This document shows positions 35,651-44,646 of a DNA stretch of 64,000 nt, one piece after another (position 1 is the stretch's first letter; each line of letters begins with the position of its first letter). The DNA lies in contig NZ_JACOPD010000007.1 of the NCBI RefSeq assembly GCF_014287955.1, positions 62,001 through 126,000 of the forward strand. The letters are read 5' to 3'. Source of the DNA: Lachnospira hominis (ex Liu et al. 2021). GTDB lineage: Bacteria > Bacillota > Clostridia > Lachnospirales > Lachnospiraceae. The notes below the pieces were generated by a model that saw nothing but the letters and a program-made list of their open reading frames with translations, was not told the DNA's origin and did not search any database. The translations under genes were made by a program, and so were the position numbers.

Positions 35651-36886
35651 ATGGATTATAGTATAGAAGTAGAAAATCTCAGCAAGGTTTACAAACTGTA
35701 TGACAAGCCTTCTGACAGATTAAAGGAGGCATTGTCTCCCGTGAAAAAATGTTATCATAAGGATTTCTATGCCTTAAAAGATTTAAGTTTTAAGATTAAA
35801 CCTGGTGAGACAGTCGGATTTGTAGGAAAGAATGGTTCGGGTAAGTCTACACTTTTGAAGATTCTTACAGAAGTTTTAACACCTTCGGAGGGGAGTCTTA
35901 AAATAAATGGAAAAGTGTCGGCACTTCTTGAACTCGGGGCGGGCTTTAACGGCGAATATACAGGAATGGAAAATATTTTCTTAAATGGTACTATTCTTGG
36001 TTTCAGCCATGAGGAAATGGAAAAGCGTGTCGATGATATTGTAAAATTTGCTGATATTGGAGAATATATTAACCAGCCTGTAAAAACATACTCAAGTGGT
36101 ATGTTTGTCAGACTGGCATTTGCTGTTGCGATTAATGTAGAGCCAGATATTCTTATTGTAGATGAGGCGTTGGCAGTAGGTGATGTCAGATTCCAGCTTA
36201 AATGTATGGATAAGTTCCTTGAATTTAAAGAAAAAGGAATAACAATACTTTATGTAAGTCATGATGTTAATTCAATCAAGAGATTCTGTAACAGAGCAAT
36301 CTGGATAAATGAGGGACATCTTGAAGCCGACGGTGATGTGGATTTAGTTACTGACAAGTATCTTGATTATCTCAAGATGCTTGATGCGGCTAATGAGCAG
36401 GATGAAAAACAGCCTGAAGACGAAAATAGTAATAGCGAAAATGAAAAGAAAACTGACAGGAATCTTGAGTCATCGGTTGAGATTGCAGAAGTTGTCTCAT
36501 TAAAGATTGAAAATGAAAAAGGTGAAGAAATAACAGAGATAGAACATGGAGAGAAAGTAAAGCTTACACTTACGTATTTTGTCAATGATACAACTATTAA
36601 GAAGCCGGTTGTCGGCATTGCACTTCTACGTCTTGATAATCTGTATGTGTGCGGTCTTAATACTCTTCTTGATAAGATTGATGTTCCATGGGAAAAAGGA
36701 TACAATTCAGTTACTTTAACATACGATAATTTTAATCTTGTAGGCGGTGGATATTATTTTGATGTGGCAGTTTATGACCAGACAGCATCAGTACCATTTG
36801 ATTACAGAACAAAATATAAAGAAGTGTTTGTTAAAATGGGATACATTGCGGAGGGAATTGAGATTTTACCTCATGAATGGAACTAG
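35651..36886 (+). CDS. ABC polysaccharide export ATPase with C-terminal glycan-binding domain (Wzt/TagH-type)
   Basis: This 411-residue ATPase has the usual core (to about 245): Walker A GKNGSGKST, signature YSSGMFVRLAF, Walker B ILIVDEALAVGD and switch His in YVSHD. An acidic linker leads to a beta-sandwich-like domain of about 140 residues (from about 275). In Wzt proteins such a tail binds the modified end of the glycan and so selects finished chains. That length separates it from simple TagH proteins. The start at 35651 follows AGGTGA; an upstream ATG at 35636 is possible. The next gene encodes a methyltransferase, which could supply the recognised cap. Confidence 0.92.
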   Translation: MDYSIEVENLSKVYKLYDKPSDRLKEALSPVKKCYHKDFYALKDLSFKIKPGETVGFVGKNGSGKSTLLKILTEVLTPSEGSLKINGKVSALLELGAGFNGEYTGMENIFLNGTILGFSHEEMEKRVDDIVKFADIGEYINQPVKTYSSGMFVRLAFAVAINVEPDILIVDEALAVGDVRFQLKCMDKFLEFKEKGITILYVSHDVNSIKRFCNRAIWINEGHLEADGDVDLVTDKYLDYLKMLDAANEQDEKQPEDENSNSENEKKTDRNLESSVEIAEVVSLKIENEKGEEITEIEHGEKVKLTLTYFVNDTTIKKPVVGIALLRLDNLYVCGLNTLLDKIDVPWEKGYNSVTLTYDNFNLVGGGYYFDVAVYDQTASVPFDYRTKYKEVFVKMGYIAEGIEILPHEWN

Positions 36887-36923
36887 GCGGCAGTATATCA
36901 GCTTTTGAAAGGAGACTAAGACG

Positions 36924-38192
36924 TTGAAGTATGCAACAGAAATTGATTTTTCATTTAATAATACTATGACAATATTTATTGATAATATTAAAGAAAATTC
37001 GGTGGTGCTTGAGTTTGGTCCGGCAAGTGGAAGACTTACCAGATATCTTAAAAATGAAAAAAATTGTAAAGTATATATTGTTGAGCTTGATGAAGAAGCT
37101 GGCTTGATAGCAGCAAAAGACGCAGAAGATTATGTTATTGGTGATATTCAGGATTATGAATGGACTAAAAAGTTTTCTGGAATAAAATTTGATTATATCC
37201 TGTTTGCAGATGTACTTGAGCATCTTACACAGGCGGAAAAAGTTGTAAAGGCTGCGGCAAAAATGCTTAAAGATGGTGGGAAAATGTGTATTTCTGTACC
37301 GAATATTGCCCATAATTCAGTTATAATTAATTTATTAAAAAATAGATTTGAGTATACTTCAACTGGAATAATGGACAATACGCATGTTCATTTTTATACA
37401 AAAGAATCTCTTGATGAGTTTGTTGATAAATGTGGTCTTTATATAGATAAGAGATATGCGACATATACACAAGTTGGTAAGAATGAATTTAAAAACAGTT
37501 ATGATGATGTGGCATCGATGATAGCTGAGATGTTAAAGACAAGAAAGTATGGTGAAGTTTATCAGTATGTATATGTTATATCAAATATAAAGCCTGATAA
37601 AACAGAGGATTATATAAGGGAATATCAGGATTATATTTATGCACAGGCTTTTTTGGATTATGGCAAAAATATGTATGAAGAGTGCAAAAGGTGGGAGATA
37701 CATGCAGATAAAGATAAATATATTTTTGAATTGTATGATATAAATAATGCTGTAAAATTGAGATTTGATCCTGAAAACTGTAAGTGTGGAATAAGGCTTG
37801 TAAAAGCAGTCGGCATAATCGGTGATACAGAGGAAAAGCTTGAATTTGACTCTTCCAATGCAATGTTTAATAATAATGACTTTTATTATTTTGAAAATGA
37901 TGACAGTCAGATACATTTTAAATTATCAAAGAATCATTATGATAAGCTTGTAATAGAAATGGAATATGATGTCCTTGATGCTCTTGCTGGCGATTTGAAA
38001 AATTCAATTGTTGAAGAACAGGATATTGCAAAACATGAAAAAGAGAAGCTGGAGAACAAGATTAATGAACAAAAACAAATGATTAATGAGCAGACGGAAG
38101 ATATTAATTTTAGAAAAGCATTTATTTCTAAGCCTTTGATTAATACATTATATAAATTATATTGCAAAAAAAATCATAGAGATGTAAAATAA
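36924..38192 (+). CDS. SAM methyltransferase with C-terminal coiled coil (possible chain terminator)
   Basis: This 422-residue protein starts at TTG 36924 with AAGGAGA eight bases upstream. The N-terminal class I SAM-dependent methyltransferase has VVLEFGPASGRLTRYL (motif I), IVELDEEAG, IQDYEW and FADVLEHLTQAEKV. A middle region (about 230-350) is strand-rich. The C-terminal part (about 365-402) is a predicted coiled coil with heptad-like KHEKEKLENKINEQKQMINE, followed by a basic end. Methyltransferase plus coiled coil next to a Wzt with a glycan-binding domain recalls WbdD-type chain-length control, although no kinase domain is seen here. The function is inferred. Confidence 0.75.
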   Translation: MKYATEIDFSFNNTMTIFIDNIKENSVVLEFGPASGRLTRYLKNEKNCKVYIVELDEEAGLIAAKDAEDYVIGDIQDYEWTKKFSGIKFDYILFADVLEHLTQAEKVVKAAAKMLKDGGKMCISVPNIAHNSVIINLLKNRFEYTSTGIMDNTHVHFYTKESLDEFVDKCGLYIDKRYATYTQVGKNEFKNSYDDVASMIAEMLKTRKYGEVYQYVYVISNIKPDKTEDYIREYQDYIYAQAFLDYGKNMYEECKRWEIHADKDKYIFELYDINNAVKLRFDPENCKCGIRLVKAVGIIGDTEEKLEFDSSNAMFNNNDFYYFENDDSQIHFKLSKNHYDKLVIEMEYDVLDALAGDLKNSIVEEQDIAKHEKEKLENKINEQKQMINEQTEDINFRKAFISKPLINTLYKLYCKKNHRDVK

Positions 38193-38228
38193 TAAATTGG
38201 TATAAAGTTGAAAGAAATGAGGACAGTT

Positions 38229-39437
38229 ATGTCAAACAGAAAAAAGGTTGCAATTTTGAATCCATATGTAGCTACAAGAGGTGGCGGAGAGAAACATATG
38301 GGATATTTATGTCAGTTCATGGAAGAGTATTATAATTACGATGTTGACATTGACATTCTTGTATACAGTAATGAGGTGTTTGATGTAAATTCACCAGATT
38401 TTGTGACTATAGAAGATTTAAATGAACAGTTCAGTCTTAATCTTAAAAATACAAAAATAAGAAAATTGGATTTACTCCAGTATGTGCGTAACCACAAAGA
38501 GTATCTTGAGAATAAGAAAGCACTTGAAAAGGTTACAAAGGAATATGACTTGTTCATTAATTTTATGTTTTTAAGTAAGCATATTGGTAAAGCTAAGAAA
38601 AATGTATATGAAGTAATGTTCCCACCGCTCAGATACAGATGGGAATTAAATAAGACAATTTTTCATAAGCTATTTGGTGCATTTCTGGATGAGTTATATT
38701 ACAGAAGTTATGATGTATATATAAGTAATTCAAAGTTCACAAACAGATGGCAGTCAGAATATTGGGGAGAGAGTTCAAAGAATCACGTTGTATATCCACC
38801 AGTATTCAGTGAAAATGAGATTGCAGGCAGATATGATGAGTCAAAAAAGAAAAATATTATTATAAGCGTAGGACGTTTCTTTGTTTCTGCCCACAGTAAG
38901 AAACAGCTTGAAATGGTACAGTTTTTTGTAAATAATCAGGATGTGTTTAAAGATTATGAATATCATCTTTGTGGAGTGGTATCGGATGATAAGGCAGATC
39001 AGGAATATCTTCAGAAAGTCAGAGAAGAGGCTGCAAAAGTTGATAATGTATTCATCCACCTTGCATGCAGCCATGATGAACTTATGGAATTGTATGGACA
39101 GGCTAAGATATTCTGGCATGGAACAGGTTATGGAGTTGATGAAGACAAAGAACCTGAGAAAATGGAGCATTTTGGAATTACTACAGTAGAGGCAATGAGT
39201 TTTGGAGCAGTACCTGTTGTAATTAACAAGGGCGGTCAGAAAGAGACTGTAAGCGAGGGAGTAAACGGCTTCAGATGGGATACAGAAGAAGAGTGCGTTA
39301 ATAATACAAAGAAGCTTATAGAAGATGATAATTTGAGAAAGAAATTTGCTGAAAAGTCAGTTGAACTTGCAAATAATTATTCCATAGAAAAATTCTATGA
39401 TGCCAACAGGAGAATATTCGATGAATACAAATTATGA
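38229..39437 (+). CDS. GT4 glycosyltransferase (ALG11-like group)
   Basis: This 402-residue GT-B enzyme has the N-terminal ILNPYVATRGGGEKHMGYL glycine-rich loop and the donor-domain sequence GTGYGVDEDKEPEKMEHFG followed by ITTVEAMSFGAVPVVI, carrying the family Glu-x7-Glu. The N-terminal PYVATRGGGEKHMG pattern resembles enzymes that extend mannose-type chains (ALG11 group), but the donor is uncertain. The start at ATG 38229 is preceded by ATGAGGA; a TTG at 38208 is less likely. It overlaps the next gene by 17 bases. Confidence 0.87.
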   Translation: MSNRKKVAILNPYVATRGGGEKHMGYLCQFMEEYYNYDVDIDILVYSNEVFDVNSPDFVTIEDLNEQFSLNLKNTKIRKLDLLQYVRNHKEYLENKKALEKVTKEYDLFINFMFLSKHIGKAKKNVYEVMFPPLRYRWELNKTIFHKLFGAFLDELYYRSYDVYISNSKFTNRWQSEYWGESSKNHVVYPPVFSENEIAGRYDESKKKNIIISVGRFFVSAHSKKQLEMVQFFVNNQDVFKDYEYHLCGVVSDDKADQEYLQKVREEAAKVDNVFIHLACSHDELMELYGQAKIFWHGTGYGVDEDKEPEKMEHFGITTVEAMSFGAVPVVINKGGQKETVSEGVNGFRWDTEEECVNNTKKLIEDDNLRKKFAEKSVELANNYSIEKFYDANRRIFDEYKL

Positions 39438-40629
39438 TGTGTCGGTTGTTATTATTAATTATAACAGTAAAAAGTACATTGACAATTTATTTGAATCATT
39501 AATTAAGTTGAAACACAGTGATTTTACATTCCAGATAGTAGTAGTAGATAATGCTTCAACTGATGATTCAATTGAATATCTTGAAAGCAGACATTTCGAC
39601 GAATACATTCCGGTAAAAATAGTTAAGTCTGATGTAAACCGTGGATTTGCTGGTGGAAATAACTTTGGAGTAAAATATTCCGACAGTGAATATATAGTAT
39701 TTTTGAACAATGATACAGCAGTAGATGAGATGTGGCTTGAAAATCTTTATCATTTTATAAGAGACAGAAAAGATTGTGTTATGGCAAATTCAAAGCTGTT
39801 ATTCTTTTATGATTATATTCCGTTTACTTTTAAGACATCAGACAAGATTGAGCTTGAAAGAACTGTTAGGATAAACGAACATGACCAATATGCCGACGGG
39901 AAATTTATTGAGAATTGTCTCTGCGAAAAAGAAAAGCTTGTCTGCTTCGGACACACAAAGGTTCAGTTGCCTTTATTGGACAAGGACAAGGCACACACGT
40001 TTTTATTTAAGACAATCACATGGAATAACGAAACCGATGCGATAATTGCAAATGGTAAAGAATACAAGGCCGATGACAACGGAGTTATAAAAATAGAGTT
40101 ATCGCAGGAAGATGTCAACAGACTTAAAGTTACATTGATTCAGAATGCGGGTTCCGGTTTTGATGATGTATACAATGGTTACGATATAGGTTTTTGCAAG
40201 CCTGACGGTGAAGAATATTCAAAGACTTACGAGCTTACAAATGGCTGCGGAGCGTCTATAATTATGAGAAAGAAAGATTTTGACGCATGCGGAGGTTTTG
40301 ACGAACAGTTTTTCATGTATTATGAAGATACGGATTTGTCTTTTAGAATGAAAGCCGGTGGAGGAAAGATTATGTACTGTCCGGATTCAATCGTAAGACA
40401 TATTCATACGGGAAGCAGCACAGAATGGTCTCCGTTCTTTACGTATCATGTATACAGAAACAAATTGTTGTTTTTATATAAGAATTTCAATAAAAAGCTG
40501 TTTTTTATGTATTTTATAAGACAGTATATTGACGGAATTAGAAGTAAGGATATTCAGAAAAAACGTGGTTGTAAAGATGCATATAAAATAGCATTCAAAA
40601 AAGAAAAAGGAATAACATATCAGGCGTAA
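39421..40629 (+). CDS. GT2 glycosyltransferase with an inserted domain
   Basis: This 402-residue GT2 enzyme is split by an insertion. The N-terminal half is typical (VSVVIINYNSKKYI, VDNASTDDS, NRGFAGGNN, FLNNDTAVDEMW). The acceptor half is also typical (TNGCGASIIMRKKDFDACGG, FDEQFFMYYEDTDLSFRM). About 120 extra residues lie between FYDYIPFTFK and the GCGASIIMR strand; they are strand-rich and end near YNGYDIGFCKPDGEEY. Such a segment may bind glycan. The start at 39421 follows AGGAGA inside the preceding gene. Overall similarity is to rhamnosyltransferases. Confidence 0.85.
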   Translation: MNTNYDVSVVIINYNSKKYIDNLFESLIKLKHSDFTFQIVVVDNASTDDSIEYLESRHFDEYIPVKIVKSDVNRGFAGGNNFGVKYSDSEYIVFLNNDTAVDEMWLENLYHFIRDRKDCVMANSKLLFFYDYIPFTFKTSDKIELERTVRINEHDQYADGKFIENCLCEKEKLVCFGHTKVQLPLLDKDKAHTFLFKTITWNNETDAIIANGKEYKADDNGVIKIELSQEDVNRLKVTLIQNAGSGFDDVYNGYDIGFCKPDGEEYSKTYELTNGCGASIIMRKKDFDACGGFDEQFFMYYEDTDLSFRMKAGGGKIMYCPDSIVRHIHTGSSTEWSPFFTYHVYRNKLLFLYKNFNKKLFFMYFIRQYIDGIRSKDIQKKRGCKDAYKIAFKKEKGITYQA

Positions 40630-40650
40630 AGCGTCTGAAAGGAGGAGCAA

Positions 40651-41529
40651 ATGAAAGGGATTATTTTAGCTGGAGGAAGCGGAACAAGATTATATCCTCT
40701 CACAATGGTTACAAGTAAGCAGTTATTACCTGTATATGATAAGCCTATGATTTTTTATCCATTGTCTGTACTTATGATGGCAGGAATAAGAGAGATACTT
40801 ATTATTTCTACACCTCAGGACTTACCTAACTTTGAAAGACTTTTTGGGGATGGAAGCGAGCTTGGACTTAAATTATCTTATAAGGTACAGCCATCACCGG
40901 ATGGACTTGCTCAGGCATTTATACTTGGAGAAGAATTCATAGATGGGGATTCTTGTGCCATGGTTTTGGGCGATAACATATTCTATGGAAGTGGTCTGGG
41001 ACAGCATTTAAGAGATGCGGCAGCAAAGGCTGACGGAGCTACTGTTTTTGGATATTACGTTGATGATCCGGAAAGATTCGGTATTGTAGAGTTTGATGAG
41101 AATGGTAAGGCGATATCAATTGAAGAAAAGCCTGAACATCCAAAGTCAAACTACTGTGTTACTGGACTTTATTTTTATGACAAAAATGTTGTTGAATATG
41201 CAAAACAGATTAAGCCGTCTGCAAGAGGTGAACTTGAGATAACGGATTTGAATAAGATTTATCTTGAAAAAGGCAAACTTGATGTTGTAACTCTCGGAAG
41301 AGGCTATGCATGGCTTGACACAGGAACTATGGATGCTCTTTCTGAGGCAACAGAATTTATTAAGGTTATAGAAAACAGACAGGGAATACAGATTTCTGCT
41401 ATTGAGGAAATTGCATACAAGAATGGCTGGATTACAAAGGAACAGCTCGAAAAGCATGCTGTTAAGTATGGAAAGTCACCATATGGCAAGCATTTACAGA
41501 AAGTTGCAGAAGGAAAGATTAAGTATTAA
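40651..41529 (+). CDS. rmlA: Glucose-1-phosphate thymidylyltransferase
   Basis: RmlA joins dTTP and glucose-1-phosphate, the first step of dTDP-L-rhamnose synthesis. The 292-residue length is standard. The signature [36 protein letters not shown] and [11 protein letters not shown] motifs are all present. GAAAGGAGGAGC precedes the ATG. It begins an rmlA-B-D-C gene run, all four in order with short gaps. This supports rhamnose as a component of the polysaccharide. Confidence 0.97.
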   Translation: MKGIILAGGSGTRLYPLTMVTSKQLLPVYDKPMIFYPLSVLMMAGIREILIISTPQDLPNFERLFGDGSELGLKLSYKVQPSPDGLAQAFILGEEFIDGDSCAMVLGDNIFYGSGLGQHLRDAAAKADGATVFGYYVDDPERFGIVEFDENGKAISIEEKPEHPKSNYCVTGLYFYDKNVVEYAKQIKPSARGELEITDLNKIYLEKGKLDVVTLGRGYAWLDTGTMDALSEATEFIKVIENRQGIQISAIEEIAYKNGWITKEQLEKHAVKYGKSPYGKHLQKVAEGKIKY

Positions 41530-41559
41530 TACAATAAATGCAGAATAAGGAGATTTATT

Positions 41560-42597
41560 ATGAAAATTATCGTTACTGGAGGAGCAGGATTTATAGGTGG
41601 AAATTTTGTTCATTATATGCTTGAAAAGCATCCTGAAGATTTTATTATTTGTCTTGATAAGCTTACATATGCAGGAAACATGGAAACTCTTGCAGATGTA
41701 ATGGATAATAAGAATTTCAAATTTGTAAAGGCTGATATAGCTGACAGAGATGCAGTTTATGCACTCTTTGAAGAAGAAAAGCCTGACGTTGTTGTGAATT
41801 TTGCTGCAGAAAGCCATGTTGACCGTTCAATTGACAATCCGGGAATATTCTTACAGACAAATGTAATTGGTACAGGTGTTCTTCTTGATGCTTGCAGAAA
41901 GTACGGAATCAAGAGATATCATCAGGTATCAACTGATGAAGTGTATGGAGACCTTCCGTTAGACAGACCTGACCTCTTCTTCACAGAGGAGACACCAATC
42001 CACACATCAAGCCCGTATTCGGCTTCTAAGGCAAGTGCAGATTTGCTTGTAATGGCTTACCACAGAACATTCGGGATTCCTACAACTATTTCAAGATGTT
42101 CAAATAACTATGGTCCATATCATTTTCCTGAGAAGCTTATTCCATTAATGATTGCAAACGTACTTAATGACAAACCTGTACCTGTATATGGTAAGGGTGA
42201 AAATGTACGTGACTGGCTTTATGTAGAGGATCACTGCAGTGCTATTGATTTGATTATCAGAAACGGAAAAGTCGGTGAAGTATACAATATCGGTGGACAT
42301 AACGAGAGAACAAATCTTCAGGTTGTTAAGACTGTACTTGCAGAACTTGGCAAGGGCGAAGAGATGATTACTTACGTTACTGATAGACCGGGACATGACA
42401 GAAGATATGCCATAGACCCTACTAAGATGCACAATGAATTAGGCTGGCTTCCTCAGACTAAGTTTGATGACGGTATAAAGAAGACTGTTAAATGGTATCT
42501 TGAGCACAGAGACTGGTGGGAACACATTATTTCAGGTGACTACCAGAATTACTATCAGAATATGTACGGCGACAGAGCACACAAATTTGAAAAGTAA
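41560..42597 (+). CDS. rmlB: dTDP-glucose 4,6-dehydratase
   Basis: RmlB converts dTDP-glucose to dTDP-4-keto-6-deoxyglucose. This 345-residue SDR protein has the NAD loop VTGGAGFIGGNFVHY, the catalytic TDE in STDEVYGDLP and the YxxxK in YSASKAS. The MKIIVTGGAGFIG start and the C-terminal WWEHIISGDYQNYY region match the family. It lies 30 bases downstream of rmlA. The length is normal and no residues appear to be missing. Confidence 0.97.
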   Translation: MKIIVTGGAGFIGGNFVHYMLEKHPEDFIICLDKLTYAGNMETLADVMDNKNFKFVKADIADRDAVYALFEEEKPDVVVNFAAESHVDRSIDNPGIFLQTNVIGTGVLLDACRKYGIKRYHQVSTDEVYGDLPLDRPDLFFTEETPIHTSSPYSASKASADLLVMAYHRTFGIPTTISRCSNNYGPYHFPEKLIPLMIANVLNDKPVPVYGKGENVRDWLYVEDHCSAIDLIIRNGKVGEVYNIGGHNERTNLQVVKTVLAELGKGEEMITYVTDRPGHDRRYAIDPTKMHNELGWLPQTKFDDGIKKTVKWYLEHRDWWEHIISGDYQNYYQNMYGDRAHKFEK

Positions 42598-42637
42598 TTA
42601 AACCGATTGATTTGTTGCAGCAGAAAGGAATTCAGAA

Positions 42638-43495
42638 ATGAAAGTTTTGGTTACGGGAGTTAAAGGACAACTTGGTTTTGACGTTGTTAATGAATTAAAA
42701 AAACGTGGACATACACCTATAGGTGTTGATGTTGACGATATGGACATAACAGATGCGGTGGCTGTTGAGAAAGTTATAACAGATGCTGCACCGGATGCTG
42801 TTATTCACTGTGCCGCATATACCGCTGTTGATAAGGCGGAGGATAATGAAGAAATATGCAGAAAAGTTAACGCATATGGAACGGAAAATATCGCTAAGGT
42901 CTGCAAAAAACTTGATTGTAAGATGATGTATATAAGCACAGATTATATATTTGACGGCGAAGGCACAAGACCTTGGGAACCTGACGATGCCGTAACAAAA
43001 CCTCTTAACGTATACGGACAGACAAAGTACGAGGGCGAGCTTGCTGTAAGGGAAAATGTCTCAAAGTTCTTTATTGTGCGTATTGCATGGGTTTTTGGTG
43101 TAAACGGAAATAATTTTATAAAGACAATGTTAAAACTCGGAAAAGAGAGAGGTGCTGTAAAGGTTGTTAATGATCAGATTGGTTCGCCTACATATACAGC
43201 AGACCTTGCAGTCTTGCTCTGTGACATGATTGAAAGTGAAAAGTATGGAAACTATCATGCGACAAATGAAGGACTTTGCAGCTGGTATGATTTTGCATGT
43301 GAAATATTCAAGTGTGCGGGAATGGATGTTGATGTGACACCTGTTGCGGCAACAGAATTTCCTACTAAGGCAAAGAGACCTTACAACAGCAGACTTAATA
43401 AAGACAAACTCACCGAAAATGGATTTAACAAATTACCATCATGGCAGGATGCAACAAAGAGATATGTTGATATTCTGATGAGTCAGAATTCGTAA
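42638..43495 (+). CDS. rmlD: dTDP-4-dehydrorhamnose reductase
   Basis: RmlD is the last enzyme of dTDP-L-rhamnose formation and uses NAD(P)H. The 285-residue protein has VTGVKGQLGFDVVNEL, VIHCAAYTAVDKAED, the STDYIFDGEG motif and YGQTKYEGE with the catalytic Tyr and Lys. The order in this locus is A-B-D-C, with rmlD before rmlC. AGAAAGGAA precedes the start. Confidence 0.96.
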   Translation: MKVLVTGVKGQLGFDVVNELKKRGHTPIGVDVDDMDITDAVAVEKVITDAAPDAVIHCAAYTAVDKAEDNEEICRKVNAYGTENIAKVCKKLDCKMMYISTDYIFDGEGTRPWEPDDAVTKPLNVYGQTKYEGELAVRENVSKFFIVRIAWVFGVNGNNFIKTMLKLGKERGAVKVVNDQIGSPTYTADLAVLLCDMIESEKYGNYHATNEGLCSWYDFACEIFKCAGMDVDVTPVAATEFPTKAKRPYNSRLNKDKLTENGFNKLPSWQDATKRYVDILMSQNS

Positions 43496-43515
43496 GTATT
43501 TGAAAGGAGCCGGTT

Positions 43516-44076
43516 ATGGGCAAGATTAAAGTTTCAACTTGTGATATTGAAGGATTATATGTTATTGAGCCGACAGTGTTTGGTGACAAAAGAGGATATT
43601 TTATGGAGACATATAATCAGAATGATTTTAAGGAAGCGGGACTTGATATGGTATTCGTTCAGGATAACCAGTCAATGAGCACAAAAAATGTACTCAGAGG
43701 ACTTCATTTCCAGATTAACCATCCGCAGGGAAAACTTGTAAGATGTATAAGAGGAAAGGTTTTCGATGTTGCCGTTGATATTCGTAAAGGTTCTAAGACA
43801 TTCGGAAAATGGTTCGGCGTAGAACTTTCAGCAGAGAATAAAAAGCAGTTTTATATATCACCGGGATTTGCACACGGATTTGTAGTTCTCAGTGATGAGG
43901 CAGAGTTTGCATATAAGTGCACAGACTTTTATCATCCTAACGATGAGGGCGGTCTTGCGTGGAATGACCCTGAGATTGGCATAGAATGGCCTATCGATGA
44001 TAAGACTGAGCTTAATATTTCTGATAAAGACCAGAAATGGGAAGGCATCGCAAGCCTTGACAAATGGTTTAAATAA
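43516..44076 (+). CDS. rmlC: dTDP-4-dehydrorhamnose 3,5-epimerase
   Basis: RmlC epimerises C3 and C5 of the 4-keto sugar. This 186-residue cupin has VLRGLHFQINHPQGKLVRC with the catalytic His, the RGKVFDVAVDIRKGS strand and FYISPGFAHGFVVLSD. The size is usual. AAAGGAGCC precedes the ATG. With rmlA, B and D it gives a complete dTDP-L-rhamnose pathway. Confidence 0.96.
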   Translation: MGKIKVSTCDIEGLYVIEPTVFGDKRGYFMETYNQNDFKEAGLDMVFVQDNQSMSTKNVLRGLHFQINHPQGKLVRCIRGKVFDVAVDIRKGSKTFGKWFGVELSAENKKQFYISPGFAHGFVVLSDEAEFAYKCTDFYHPNDEGGLAWNDPEIGIEWPIDDKTELNISDKDQKWEGIASLDKWFK

Positions 44077-44103
44077 TAAATACCGGGAAAGATATGGTGA
44101 AGT

Positions 44104-44619
44104 ATGGGGAAAAAGTTATATGGCCTGGTAGAAAAAATCGCCTTCTTTTTTCTTGGACTGCTGTTTAAGCTGATGAGAAAAGAGATGACACAACAGGTTA
44201 GAAATACATTTAGCGAGTTTATTAAATTTGGGCTTGTAGGTGTGTCAAATACCATTGTTTCGTATTGCCTGTATGCACTTTCACTGCAGATATTTTTAAA
44301 GTTAAATTTATTTCCGTCAACTGACTACATAATTGCAAACATTATTTCATTTCTTCTCAGTGTATTGTGGTCATTTTACTGGAACAACAAGTATGTGTTC
44401 AAGCTTAACGAGGGTGAACAAAGAAGTATATGGAAAGCTCTGTTAAAGACATATGTTTCTTATGGTTTTACGGGAATAATACTTAATAATATTCTGCTTG
44501 TTTTATGGGTACGTGTAATCGGCATCAATAAAATGTTAGCACCGATAATTAATCTTATAATTAATATTCCGATAAATTTCTTTATGAACAAATTGTGGGC
44601 TTTTGGTAAAAAAGACTAA
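44104..44619 (+). CDS. GtrA-family membrane protein (flippase-like), first copy
   Basis: This 171-residue protein has an amphipathic N-terminus and four membrane helices, with the family start FSEFIKFGLVGVSNTIVSY and the central FLLSVLWSFYWNNKYVF segment. GtrA proteins are thought to flip polyprenyl-phosphate-linked sugars for extracytoplasmic glycosylation. It lies 27 bases after rmlC and directly before manC. A second GtrA gene occurs at 48294. Its ribosome binding site is weak (GGTGAAG). Confidence 0.85.
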   Translation: MGKKLYGLVEKIAFFFLGLLFKLMRKEMTQQVRNTFSEFIKFGLVGVSNTIVSYCLYALSLQIFLKLNLFPSTDYIIANIISFLLSVLWSFYWNNKYVFKLNEGEQRSIWKALLKTYVSYGFTGIILNNILLVLWVRVIGINKMLAPIINLIINIPINFFMNKLWAFGKKD

Positions 44620-44646
44620 TGAATGTATAAGAAAGGATATTCCGAT

